Shown: positions 48,061 through 60,110, numbered from the stretch's first letter. The stretch: 64,000 bases of DNA from Ligustrum vulgare (GCA_963555705.1 OY743169.1:49590124-49654123), one strand, 5' to 3'. Numbers and translations: made by a program. Notes: generated by a model from the letters alone, not told the origin.

Positions 48061-51000
48061 ATGTCAGACAAGAGGAGCTCTGAAAGGAAGAGGAGGAGAG
48101 AAGACAAAGGGAATACGACTGGAAAAGAAATTCTTGCAATTCGAAGTAGTCCGAGAACAAAAAAAGGAGAGGTACGTTATCCAATACTTATTTTGTGACC
48201 TAAGAATGTCGAAAATAGTAATTTTCAAATAATGTAGGATGAATTATTGGAATGATTTAAAATTTTGTGACCTAAGTATTATTCCAAATTTTAGATTTTA
48301 CAATTTGGGGTTTCTCTGTATGCGAAGGGCATGATAATTAGGGCTGTGATTTTAGAAGTAGTCGCATAAATGTGACCTGGAATCATCACCTTCGTGACCT
48401 AGATGTAATTTATAGGCGCAAAGTAATATTGATGTGAAACGTAGCTTTTTATGCAAATGGACTTTGAAATTTGATAGGATTTTTACATGTATTGTGACGT
48501 AATACCTGAGGAACAATGAACAACATGAGAACCAGATCACATTCATATGAGCTGAATACGAATGTGACCTAATAGCTAAAACATCCGATGTAATCAACAT
48601 TATATGCTATTGAGATCACAATCACAGTAAGATCACACATGCATTTCATAGGAGTTGTCACTTCACATTTGTTACTTTGAGGTCACATTTATGTATATGT
48701 CTAGTCACATATTAGATAATGCTACTGAGGTCACATTCGGACACACATGTTATTTTGTTCAAAGTATTAATTGAACATATGCAAATGGACTTGAAATTTG
48801 ATAGAATGTTTACATATTAATGTGACCTAATACCTGAAGAACAATGACCAACAGGAGAACTACATCACATTGACCTACAATGTAATCAACTTTATAAGCT
48901 AATGAGGTCACAATAACAGAAAGCGCACATATGCATATCATAGGAGCTGAACCATGTCTGCATGTCACAGTCATAGTCATAGCATATCTGCATTTCATAA
49001 AAGCACATATGCATTTCTTAGAACTTGACCATGTCTGCAGGTCTAATGAAATTTGTCACTTCACATTGTGATATATGTAATAACGGCTTACATCTTGCTA
49101 CTGAGGTCACAAATACATTGACAGGACACACATGTTATTCTGTTCAAATTATTATTTTTTATGACACCAGTTTTAAGTACATGATAAAGGCGAAACATTC
49201 ACATTTAAATAATAATAGGTTACAGGATGTGAATAAGAATACACATTCATATGCAGGTCCTCCATGTTATCCCGTTCACATTTCATTAGCTATGCAGTGA
49301 ACAAATTTGATTGTAAATATTCCGGTTGTTTGAAAACATGTTTTTCTTGGTGACAGGCTAAGATGTTCAATTGTGACCTTAATTATTCCTTTCCTTGATC
49401 TTTCAGGTGTACTGGAATTACTTGATCCCAGAAACAGAATGGTTCCCAGGAAAAATTACTTCCAATGTCACAAAGAACGCGCTTACCATATTCAAATCGA
49501 AACTCACTGATGAGCAGAAGCATATTCTATCAAACACATGTTTCTCAAACTATGTGGACTGCCAGGAGATAATTTTGCAGCCCCAATTGTTACATTATTT
49601 TCTTCTGCGGATGGTGAAACAACCTAATCCACACGAGCTGTGGTTTCTAATTCGTGGGAGATATGTCCGGTTTGCTTTACCCGAATTCATTTTAGTGACT
49701 GGACTGAGATATGCTGGAGTTGATAACCGGAGGGACCTGGACATTTTACCATCAAATCTAAAGCATACGTACTTTGGCCATTTGACGTCAGTAACAAATG
49801 AAGACATTAGAGATGCGTTTCTGGAGGTCAACGGGGCACCCGATCATGACGTTGTGCGACTTGGATTGTTATATTTGCTGACGTCTTATTTTTTTCTCCA
49901 CTTCTTATAGAAAAATAGTTGAGGATTTCTTCTTCGCACTAGTTGAAGACTTCAATGCGATGGAGACTTTCCCATGGGGGAAAGAACTTTTTGATATGAC
50001 AATTACGTCACTGAAGGATGCCTTGGTGAAACGAAATACACACTACCGTTTGGGTGGTTTTCTACTAGCATTTCAAGTGTGGATTTATGAGACAATACCA
50101 ACCTTGAATGGTAGGATAACAACTAGGGTTGGGGCTATGTATCCTAGAATTCTAAATTGCCGAGCTGAGAAGATACATGTTTATTCCACACTGGATGAGA
50201 AGATTTTATCAGGTCCCAATGTAAGTCAAATAACTTCCACATCAAATGATTTTCACATGAGGCATTTTCTAAGTGGTCACAGTAATGTTATAAATTGTAG
50301 TCTCAGTTCTGAATCTCAAAAATATATTCTCACTTCATGCATTTTTGTAGGTTGAAGTTTGTGACCTTGATCCTAGCCATATGGAGCAATCACAAAGGTA
50401 CATGACTGGGGTTACATACATGAAACCACGGCAACCAGGAGAGTCTGAAGCTGAATCTTCTCATAAAAATGTCTCAAAATCCAGCAAGAAACATCTTCTG
50501 ATTACTGACGGTAGATTGGGCCACGCAAGTGACATTAGCGATGACGATGATGATTTTGTGGACCCTCCCCCATCAAGGCACAAACATAGTGATCAGTTTG
50601 ATGACATGACATACCAGGAGAGGATAGCATTAGATGAAGCAGACTTCCTGCATTCGACAGAACCTGACTACATTCCGACAATGGATAAGGACGAGACAGA
50701 GCAAGAAGAGGCTCCTGCATCCAACACTGTATATTTTTATTAATTCACATTCCATAACAAATACTCATACTGATGTAATTTATTAAATTTTGTGGTGATG
50801 CAGGACTTTGAAAGGTGGAAGAATGAGGTGAAGGAGCAAATGGCTGAGGTGAAACTGCAGAACAGTATGCTTCAGGCAGAGGTGAATGATCTGAAATCAC
50901 AAGTACTCATACTGATGTCTGACAGGACACAGCAACTGCATGCAGTTATGAGGTCACAAGATGTGATTAAGAATGAGCTAAGCGAATTGAAGGCTGAATT

Positions 51001-52943
51001 CATATTCATGTCTGACGCGGTATCTGCGATGATATCAAGTGCAGTTGAATCTTTCCAAAACAAATCCAAGGACAAGTCACAGCCTGGTGAAGATCATGTT
51101 CGAGTTGAGGTACAATTTTAGAGCGGTAATGTGTTTTCCATTCTGTAAGGTGCAAATTTTTATGATGTCATTAACACCTTAAAATTAAATTGTTTTATAG
51201 GAACCGCAGTCATGCCAACATGCTGATGTGAAGGGAAAGGGAAAGCTTTACCCAGAGGACGATGTCCCAAACCCTGTTTTATTTCAAAGCCCTTCTTCCG
51301 GATTAGGCATGGGTTCAACAAAGTCTATGGCACATATTACTACACCTGGAGATATGGCAACACATGGAGATTCGCCTGGGAGTCTAGACAAAATTGTTGC
51401 CGCCATTGTGCTGGAAGCTGAAGAATTGAAACAGCAGGTCATGAAACAATAAATATTTTTATATGTTCACATTCCACAATATCTTAGTAAATGTGTTAAA
51501 ATCATTGCACTCACAGCAATTCTATATAAATGAGGTACTTAGGCCACATATAGAATCATTTTATCAAACACATAACAGTACTGAATACATGATTTTGTAT
51601 TGTTCCAGGTCACATACTGACCTGTCATTTAATTTCATTTGTTGCAGTCCATGACACCAAGACTACCAATGAAGAGAGCTACAAGACTACCTCGTTCGTT
51701 GAGGTCACCTTTTGTAGCTGGTGAAGAGAAGCACATCAAACCTTGTGAAAATATTCTAGTCTTTGATAAGTATGAGAGGCATGGAGATGAGGCCGACATA
51801 AAGACATTCAAAAGCTGGTTTCATAGGGGGTACAAGCCAAATAACAAGTAAGAATTGCAATTTGATGCTCAGTTTTAAACCTTTCAATATTTATATATAC
51901 TTTTTGACCACGCATCATTTTTTGTGGACAGGAAAAAATTCAGTGACGATGATGATAAAATTAAACCCCCGTTTGAAATTGGGCCTATCCCAGTCGGCAC
52001 AAAAACATGGTGGCATGACCTCATCAGCCCCAACTCTTCGCTATGTAGCACGGTTAGATCATATTATATGTACACATAATATAGTATTTGAACACGTCAC
52101 ATTGTAGGTCTACATATTCAATGTTGTATATTCATTACAAAAAAATGACATTGAATTTTCAATAATGCAGCATATTGATGCCTGCTTCCATTTCATAAGG
52201 CATCTAGCAAAGTATGGTACTAATATACGCGGAAGGATCACGACAACGGACTCATCATTTCAAGGATTAATGAAACCCTTGTATATACAATTCTTGAAAG
52301 ACCCGTCTGTGATATCTTCCGCAACCTACTTTAAAGAGGTCATGACTGGTGGACGTATGGAACTGAATTCCCCATGGGCTGATGTAGATTATGTCCTTAT
52401 TCCAATCTTGCCAACTAATAAGGCACATTGGATGCTTGCGTTGCTGAACATAAAAAATCATAGGATGACGATTTTCAACTCTTGCTCTAGGACATACAGA
52501 AGCAACATGATCATTGAGGGGGTTCTACCTTTCTACGAGCTTATCCCAAAATTGATGAAAGACATTGGTATATGGAGCAAATTATCGAAAATGCCTAATA
52601 AAGATCATCCAGTTCTTAGATTGGATATGGCGGAGGGCATTCCTCAGCAGAAAAATGGGTATGTAAGTGACATTCATTATATTAGGCTAGTTTATTTCAT
52701 TTTTTACATTTTAAAAGTACGTCTACTTTGTTTGATGTGCCCAGGCATGACTGTGGGATATTCGTGATTGAATATGCACTCTATCTATTACACCGGAATA
52801 TGAAGGCGATGCCAATGGATTTTGATGCCAAAGATGCACGTCTATATATTGCTGCTGACCTGTACAAGCATCGTCAAATTATGAGAAACACAAATCGGAC
52901 AATACCTCCCAATGTTGACAGCATTGTAATAGAAGACGACTGA
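48061..52943 (+). CDS. MULE-borne DUF1985 / coiled-coil / C48 (Ulp1-like) protease gene, 9 exons, one 1-bp frameshift
   Basis: Exons: 48061-48171, 49407-50220, 50351-50728, 50804-51109, 51201-51437, 51648-51847, 51932-52052, 52171-52658, 52745-52943 (TGA), all GT-AG and phase-consistent, about 950 residues. Exon 1 is a basic nuclear-signal-like leader (SERKRRREDK). Exon 2 holds DUF1985 (RFALPEFILVTGLR, about residues 126-138). Exon 3 is acidic (SDDDDDF). Exon 4 is a coiled coil. Exons 8-9 are the C48 peptidase: VDYVLIPI, KAHWMLALLNI (His about 808), IFNSC, and GHDCGIFVIEYALYLL (Cys about 888). The Asp 17 residues after His is Asn. A T7 run at 49889-49895 has one T too many; with six T the frame continues SYRKIVEDFFFALVEDF. 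C48 enzymes process SUMO; the partner here is unknown. Confidence 0.8.
48172..49406 (+). other. Intron 1 of the Ulp1-like gene, with repeated GTGACC/GGTCAC motifs
   Basis: A 1235-bp intron (GAG|GTACG ... TTTCAG|GTG), far longer than the other seven (74-210 bp). It contains at least ten exact GTGACC or GGTCAC words and a diverged duplication: GCAAATGGACTTTGAAATTTG at about 48452, and GCAAATGGACTTGAAATTTG at about 48781, each followed by TAATACCTGA.GAACAATGA. Confidence 0.75.
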
Positions 52944-52983
52944 AATGTAGTTATATTACAATCTCACTGACTTTAGTAGTTGT

Positions 52984-53984
52984 TTAGTGAAATATAGTTA
53001 TTCAGGTTATATGTTCTTCCTGTCACAGACATGCAGTCGGTTGTAAACAATGATTTCATATTTTTAATATCGATTTCAATTATGGCCATTCACTGTCTTT
53101 GTTATTTTATTTTTCGTTCCAAGTCAAGCAACATATCATTCATGTACAGCAATTGGGGTTTATCCAGATTATGTCACATTCAGAATTGTTTAGGTCACAT
53201 GGCTTTCTATCCAGGTCACATTTGCAATGAATGAGGTCACATTCATAAATTCCCAATCTCATTACCATTTCAAATATCAATGAGTTAGGTCACATTCAGA
53301 GATAACACAAACTCATTACCATTTCAATTATCTGTTTGGGTTTCATGTTTCAGTCCAAGAAACGCAATGTACCATTCATGGACAACAATTGGGGTTAGTC
53401 CTGATTAGTTTGCTTCCTAAAATGTTTATATTACACATCATCTTATCCAGTTCAAATGTCACTAACTTAGGTCACACTCTGAATACCCAGTTCACATTCG
53501 AGAATTTTTAGTGAAATATAGTAATTCAGGTTATATGTTCTTCTTGTCACTGACATGCAATTGGGTGTAAACAATGATTTCATATTTTTAATATCAAAAT
53601 CAAGTATGTCCATTCACTGTCTTTGTTATTTTAATTTTCGTTCCAAGTCAAGCAACATATCATTCATTTACCGCAATTGGGGTTTATCCAGACTATATCA
53701 CATTCAAAATTCTTTAGGTCACACGGATTTTTATTCAAGTCACATGTGGCATGAATTAGGTCACATTCAGAGATAACACAAACGCATTACCATTTCAATT
53801 ATCTGTTTGAGTTTCATGTTTCAGTCCAAGAAACGCAATGTACCATTCATGGACAACAATTTGGGTTTATCCTGATTAGTCTACTTCCGAAAATGTTTAT
53901 ATCACACATCATCTTATCCATTTCACATGTTACTAACTTAGGTTACACTCTGAATACCCAGGTCACATTCGAAATTTTTTTGTT
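52984..53984. repeat. 524-bp-offset tandem duplication between the convergent MULE genes
   Basis: 52984-53507 and 53508-53984 align throughout: TTAGTGAAATATAGTTATTC, AAGTCAAGCAACATATCATT, CCAAGAAACGCAATGTACCA, with about 10% differences by eye. The second copy lacks about 46 bases. Both copies carry several GGTCACATTC-like words. It begins 41 bases after the Ulp1-like stop codon, so it may include its 3' UTR. Confidence 0.9.
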
Positions 53985-54303
53985 CAGGAATACATTTTTT
54001 CCAATGCTGTGATTACATATTGACTAATCTGACGAGGTCACACACGAATAACACCATCAGCACAGCTATATGTAAACGTATTATTAGGATAACACCTGCC
54101 TTCATTTCTTATCCTATTCTACTTTTTCCCACTGCTTGCCACTCTAAGCTGTTTGGTAACAGTTCTCAGACAACAATCCCATATTAGACAAATTCCCATA
54201 CATTTCATTACTTATTAATTTCAAAAATTATTGAACATGAGGTACCCGACTGACTACATCATAACCAAATCATTTTTCAACATAAGCAAATGCAAATAAA
54301 TTT
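53985..54303. other. Spacer at the 3' end of the transposase gene
   Basis: No gene. Two further GGTCAC words (about 53961 and 54033). It probably includes the transposase 3' UTR. Confidence 0.5.
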
Positions 54304-56667
54304 TTAATTAAATTTCCTTCCAGCAATGTTTTGACTAATTGGAAATAGACTTGTGCAAGACCGAAGGTTGTGGCCTCTTCCACCACAACGACCACATTTC
54401 ATCTTCGGTTTTCCTTCAGTGGATGATCTTTTCCTCTTTTCTGATGGTCTCCCTGAACTCCTCTTTTGATTTGGAGGTAATACAACAAGTTCCTTTACTT
54501 CGTTCGGCAATTTCCATTCACTAGGATTGCCAAGTGGAAAAACACTGTCTTGATAGGTAGACTTATAAGCATTGCATGTGTAATAGTAAGAATAATATTC
54601 ATATGGATCCCTCTTCATGAAAGCTATGACAGCCAGAGCATGTGGACACGGCATCTGGTCAACTTGAATCATTCTACAAGTACATTTACGATTCTTTATA
54701 TCGACGACAAATGATGTGCTATCATGTTGAACCGAATATGTTGCATGATTTGATGGAGACACCTGTACCAAATTCCAAAAAATCATAATTATAATGGTAT
54801 ATTAACACAACATACATTAAAATAAGGACACAAAATATATCATTACCCTTAGGCTCCGTAGTTCCATGCTACTTTCTCTCAACAACTTCTCGTACTTGCT
54901 CGAAAGCTTTGTGAAAGTACCATTCGCGTTGTCTCTATTCTTGCAGAACCAATTTTGTACCGTTTGTCTTAATGACTCTAGCAACGAAACAATTGGAAAG
55001 TTTTTTGATGACTTTGTTACAGCATTAACTGATTCTACTATGTTTGAGGTCATCGTAGAATATCTGTTCTCGGGCATGTGGAATCTTGACCACTTTTCAT
55101 ATCCAACTTCACTCTGCAATTACAATTCAGACAATAATTAAATTAGCTTAAGTTTTATATTGACAAGATTGAAATATCAAAAACTGGAATAGTTTAGTGT
55201 ACTTACCAAATAACTCCTAATACCTTTGTCAATAGCATCTAACTGTAGCATTTGGTACTCAAACTCTGATAATGTGTATGCTCGGACAGCATAATTATAT
55301 GGTTCTGTTATATTGTGACCTGATTTGCCATAGTACTTCTTCAGGTTTTGCAGTAAATGATACGAACATATACCATGACTTGTTCCAGGGTACACTTTTT
55401 TTGTACCATTTCTGATGCTATCATGACGATCCGATACAAAACATAACCCTTTTCTAGTGCCATATGCCTTCTTCAACTGCTCAAAAAACCATTTCCAAGA
55501 TTTTTCATTCTCACTATCCCCAATACCAAATGCAAGTATAAATATCCTATTATTCGCATCCTGTGTACATGCTGTAAATAGAGTTCCACCGTATTGTCCA
55601 TTCAGATAAGTTCCATCAACTACAATAATAGGCCTACAATGTTTCCATCCACTAATTGATGCACCGAGGGCAATGAAACAATATTTGAACCTATTTTCCA
55701 TATCTATATCAATCTCTGTGACCGAGCCAGGGTTAGTTTGTTCCAGCATATGCAAAAAACCTGGTACATGTTGAATCGATTCTGAAGGATCTCCCCGGAT
55801 CAATCTCAAAGTCCTCTCCCTTGATCTCCAAGCTTTAACATAATTCATTGAAACACCATAAGTGTGCAACATGTCATTGCATATGTCATTAGGAGTATAT
55901 GTTGTGCGACTGGAGCTGAACTTGTATTTAATACACGAGGACACAATTGCAGTTGATACTTGCCTATGTGAACCTAATACTATGTTGGAACCGCATGTAT
56001 GACCATCATGAATGTATCTAATCTTGAATAGCTCTGTTTTCCCCAATTTGGAGGACCTGCAAATCCAATTACATGTATCATTTGAGCACCTCACAATATA
56101 TTCCTTCTTGTCCGACCTGACAACTAAGAATTCGAACATTTGTTGTATCGCATAGAATGCCATGCTCAATTTCAGCACTTCCTTGTTCTTGAAAACTCTA
56201 TTCTCCTCAACATCTCTGGCATCTGGATTTGTTACAGTGCTGTCCACATTGTCTTCTGATATTTGCAGTGGCTCATCAGTTAAATGACATTTGTCTGATG
56301 CACTTCCATAGATTGAATAATGTTCTTCATTGCTGCCCTCATTAACTTCGACTGGTTCCATGAACGAATAATTGCCTGATTGCTGTGTCCTTTCAAGTAA
56401 TGTGACCTTAAGTGTCAAAGCATATTTCGATGGATCCTTATTCATATTCTTCAGTGACAGATACGACATTAAACTTGTATTATTTTTTATTCTTATTGGG
56501 TTTATGTCCCGGCTCAATTCATAAGTCATTGAAACTGCGACCTTGTTTCGATCCAGTCCAAACTCCACCATCACTGTGTCCACAAGGTTCGAATAGTCGC
56601 AGTCTTCATCAATCATTAACAGTGCAGAATGTGATCCAGACGTCACATAGACATGTATGTATCCCAT
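54304..56667 (-). CDS. MuDR-type (mudrA-like) transposase, 3 exons, uninterrupted
   Basis: Exons on the minus strand: 56667-55207, 55113-54847, 54762-54304 (TAA), all phase 0, 728 residues with no internal stop. Domains: PB1-like N-terminus (1-90); MuDR DNA-binding zinc region (C194, C199, H220, H223/C225; VRCSNDTCNWICR and YIHDGHTC); DDE transposase with IIVVDGTYLNGQYGG (D351), CFVSDRHDSI (D413) and SEFEYQM (probable catalytic Glu about 470), plus HGICSYHLLQN; MTSNIVESVN (508-517); SWIM zinc finger CTCRMIQVDQMPCPH (C603, C605, C615, H617); C-terminal knuckle CGRCGGRGHNLRSC (699-712). It would cut and join the element ends. The length is normal for the family. The gene converges on the Ulp1-like gene. 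All expected catalytic and zinc residues are present. Confidence 0.92.
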
Positions 56668-57513
56668 ATCTGCATATTATTGTTAATGGCGTTAGTACAA
56701 GAATAACTATGTTTAACAATAGAGAGGTCTACCGGGGATGAATCTCTCAGTGCATTACATCTACTGCAGGCTATAGTTACAGGAATTACTTGAGATCAAT
56801 GTTGTATGTAATTATCATCAAATTCATCTATCACAACAAGCAATTTCAATTTATCTAAATGTGACCTCAACTGATGTAATAACTTTAACGCGCACACAGT
56901 CTGATATTCGTCCACCCTCATTTGGATCAACATAATCATATTCTACAACAAGTCAATACATATTTTCATTTGTACACCTCGCTCTATTCAAAATTTTATG
57001 TAACGTCATATGCATATAACAAATGTGAATTTGCTGTGATATCGTGGCCAGATCAATCAGACTATATAATATGTGACCTCAAGCAACGACTATAAAATGT
57101 ATTACGAAGGATTACCTGAATACGATGTAGCGTTCTCGATGCAGCGTTAGTGACGTTGATGAAATTATTTTCAATACAGTCCCCTTCGTAATGTTTTTTA
57201 ACCGGTTTGTGACCTCGTATCTACAATCTTCTCAGTCGCTTCACATCACACCGCCGGTCATGATCTTTATTCTGTAAATACCGATTGCGAAGAAGGTGTC
57301 CTCGCCAATTCGGCTTTTGTTTGTGGTGTGTAGACGATCATTATGGAAAGGAGTATTTCATAACTGATTTCGTGATTTTTGGATGGCATCTTTCCATGTT
57401 TTTCAGTTACTATATATATATATATATTTACACACCTGGTTTTAATATGATTTTGGGTTATCTCGTATTTTTGATTTGTGTATTTATAAATGCCTGAGAA
57501 ACGTATTTTTCCC
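56668..57513. other. Right arm of the large MULE: transposase promoter side and terminus
   Basis: No gene beyond the 5' side of the minus-strand transposase. GTGACC words occur at about 56864, 57073 and 57209. A (TA)n run lies at about 57412-57427. The terminal ATTTTTCCC ends at 57513. Confidence 0.5.
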
Positions 57514-57838
57514 TATTCTAAATTGGTGGGTGGTGTAAGCCCATTTCATTTGTTAGGGGTTGCTATTAAATTTAGTCCACGATTGGGCCTCTAAAAAAGT
57601 CTCAAATCCCAAAATTCAATTGAAGTGTTGAGCTTCCTTTTTTTCAAAAACAAAGCCCCACTTTTGAGTTCAAAAATCATTTTTCTCAATTTGTGATTCT
57701 AAGTCTTGCTTTGATCCAACTACTTCATTTAATCCACAAAACATGAAATATATAATTTAATATTCATAACTTAACCATTTAAAGTCATTAGATTGAGAGA
57801 AAATATCACAAATTAAACAATAATTACGCATCCTATCA
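57514..57838 (-). repeat. 5' LTR of the Athila-type element, part 2
   Basis: Matches 39051-39458: TTTAGTCCACGATTGGGCCT versus ATAGTCCAGTGGTTGGGCCT, and ATCATTTTTCTCAATTTGT in both. It ends CCTATCA at 57838, followed by GTATA. Confidence 0.75.
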
Positions 57839-58974
57839 GTATACTCAACAAGTTTTAATAAAATATTTGGGCAAATACTATTATCAATTGTATCTCTATA
57901 CAACTCCTAAAACATTATGTTGACAATTCATTATCTTCACACATCTAATATGTTAGCTTAATATGCCTCTAATTTATCTTATTGAGCAACAAAAGATAAA
58001 TTTTAGCTGAGCCAAACCCATCATTTAGAAATATCCAATATTTCATAGCATCAAAAATATCCCTAATGAAGCAACCTTTAGTGTACTTAACGAGCTGAGA
58101 TTGATGAGGGGCTCTCGCTTGTCACTATGATGAAAGAAGAATAATAAACCAAACTTAGTATTTAATGAAGATTTAACAGGAAAATATATCATCGTAATAA
58201 TTATATATTATATCATACAGATACCGTGCATATAAAGATACATATAATAGTTTGGACGATTATGGACTTATTCTCTTTAGACTTCTCGAACAAGTCTAAT
58301 TGGTATTCTCAGGGGACATAACATTGAATCATATAATGAATTGTCTCTATGGTATACTTTTATTCTTACATATTCATTAATTCAGCTACAATACTAGTAG
58401 GCACAGAGGCTAAAAGGCTGAGCAAGCAAGCCCAACTAGTAATAATAATGACGGACTAGTAGGTCCAAAATTAATTATAACAAGCTCTCGGATCAATAAT
58501 AACAAGAAACAAATACTAAAAAATTGGGGGCATCTCTTCATTGCTTTCATACTATTCATCCCTAATCCTCCGGGATTAACGTCATTATCACTCTCACTCA
58601 TGGTTGTAGTGATTTAATTGTTGTCCTTTTTCAAGGTGAGGAAAGTTTTATTTCAAAGTTATAAGTTTTTTTAAAGGGTTAGTTAAATTATCTTTCAAAG
58701 TCTTTTTGCCTTTTTCAAAGTTGATAAACTTTTGTTTTAAAACTTTTATGCCTTTTTCAAGGTTCTTGTAGGTGGGGTTTCACCACTTGCTTGCAAAAGA
58801 CCGTTTTGAAGGGTTACCCATCCTTTTCCAAGGGTTTCTCACCATTTTTCAGGGTTTTATGGTTCTTCCTCGCTTTTTTTCAAGAGATATTCTGCCTTTT
58901 TCAAGGTTTCTTATAGCTATTTACCAAGTGAATCCGTAGTTAGAAATGTGGTTTCCCCACAGACGGAGCCAAAA
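57839..58974. other. Non-coding: AT-rich flank, then leader of a minus-strand gypsy element
   Basis: 57839-58600 is AT-rich with no recognised gene. 58620-58930 carries about seven variants of GCCTTTTTCAAGGTT. At 58951-58971 the minus strand reads GTTTGGCTCC-type PBS sequence (TGGCTCCGTCTGTGGGGAAAC), four bases from an LTR end at 58975. No gag is seen between here and 57839, so the element is truncated or non-coding. Confidence 0.55.
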
Positions 58975-59546
58975 TGTTGACCACAAAATCTAATAGGACC
59001 TTGAATCAATACGTTCCAGCTCCTTCCTTTTGAACACGTGGACTTCCTGTGCACTAGGACAAAAAGTCAATACGCAATGGGGGCCAGGGTGGCACCCATT
59101 TGCACTCCGACACTCAAGTCAAGACTCATTGTGAGCAAATATAAATTGGGTACGAGAAATATAAGTGTGTAAAATAGAGAAAAGGGGGTGAGATTTGTAT
59201 AATAAGTTTAAGTATTGAGTTTCTAACAACTTCTTTGGAGACACCGGTGGTTTATTTATAGCGGAAGTAATTTTCCTAGATGGTGACACCCATTATGCTT
59301 TACACATTTCAAGCTTCTAACCGTTGGAGAGGTAAACTAATTGTTTGGCTATAATCATTATTACCTATTGTAGGCTTATGGCTGCCACCACATCCCTATT
59401 AAAGGGGCTGTCCCATCAAGTCGAAACTTGCAGGAGGTTCACGTCTCTCTGGCACATTGACCGATCTTGTCACCGGTCCGGGGCATGTCGTTCGGATAAC
59501 ATCAATTCGGAATAAGCAGTTCGACTATAAGGGGTTCCGATAACAT
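58975..59546 (-). repeat. 572-bp gypsy LTR with adjacent PBS
   Basis: Plus strand TGTTGACCAC...CCGATAACA, giving TGTT/AACA termini. The PBS at 58951-58971 fixes the internal side. No partner LTR is in the window. The outer neighbour sequence is TTTCA. Confidence 0.65.
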
Positions 59547-60110
59547 TTCACCTCAGCAATGAAATGATCTGCAGAGACTTAAGCACAGTTGGCGATTTAT
59601 GGGTCCCATGTGGGCTCTAGTAGGTGACGTGTCAAGCTTATTTAGGCGTGTTCGTAACAAATACCATTTCAAGTCGTTGATTGAGGAGGTTAATTGTTTG
59701 AAACGGTTCCAAATGAGGTCAAAAGCGATTGGGTCCCCGAAAGTCATGTCTTTACTCTGGAAGAAATTTGTCATTTCTTTCCACATCCTTTTCTTTTCCT
59801 TTAAGTTTTTTAGGTCTTTGGTAATCCCTTTCTCTTCCACTCTCCTTAACTTGGCTTCTTCAACACCTATTGGTCTGTCAGCTCTTGCGAGAAATTCTAG
59901 GAAGGTTTTTAGCCCCTCTTGATGTACCGACTACCTGAACCTCGATTCCAGCCATAATCAAGACATAACAACCATCAGAAATGCGTCATCTAAAACCTTA
60001 TCAATGTCCATGATATATTGATTGAAATGAACCAAATAAATCTTTAGGGATCCATTTTTGTTTGCTTGATTATAACTAACTGTTGTTTGGGAGTGATTCT
60101 AGTTTTTGAT

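Larger units (their letters stand above)
44324..57513. mobile_element. Large Mutator-like element with mudrA and DUF1985-Ulp1 genes
   Basis: The element fills the gap between two halves of the Athila 5' LTR. Ends are GGGAAAAATTCATATATAC at the left and GGGAAAAATACGTTTC read from the right, only about nine matching bases, so terminal repeats are minimal. The flanks ATTCTTTTT and TATTCTAAA are at best a degenerate 9-bp TSD. Contents: a left arm with unknown frames, a MITE, a plus-strand nine-exon gene (48061-52943), a tandem duplication, and a convergent minus-strand transposase gene (56667-54304). MULEs carrying Ulp1-like proteases next to mudrA are known in plants (the Kaonashi type). The uninterrupted transposase suggests recent activity. 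Confidence 0.75.

Noticed and set aside
49890..49920. A short intron explaining the frame break in the Ulp1-like exon 2
   Set aside because: About 30 bases is far below plant intron size, and removing one T restores a family-like reading.
58410..58601. Frame starting MSESDNDVNPGG as a gag start next to the PBS
   Set aside because: No gag motif follows and the frame turns into Leu/Ile-rich random sequence.
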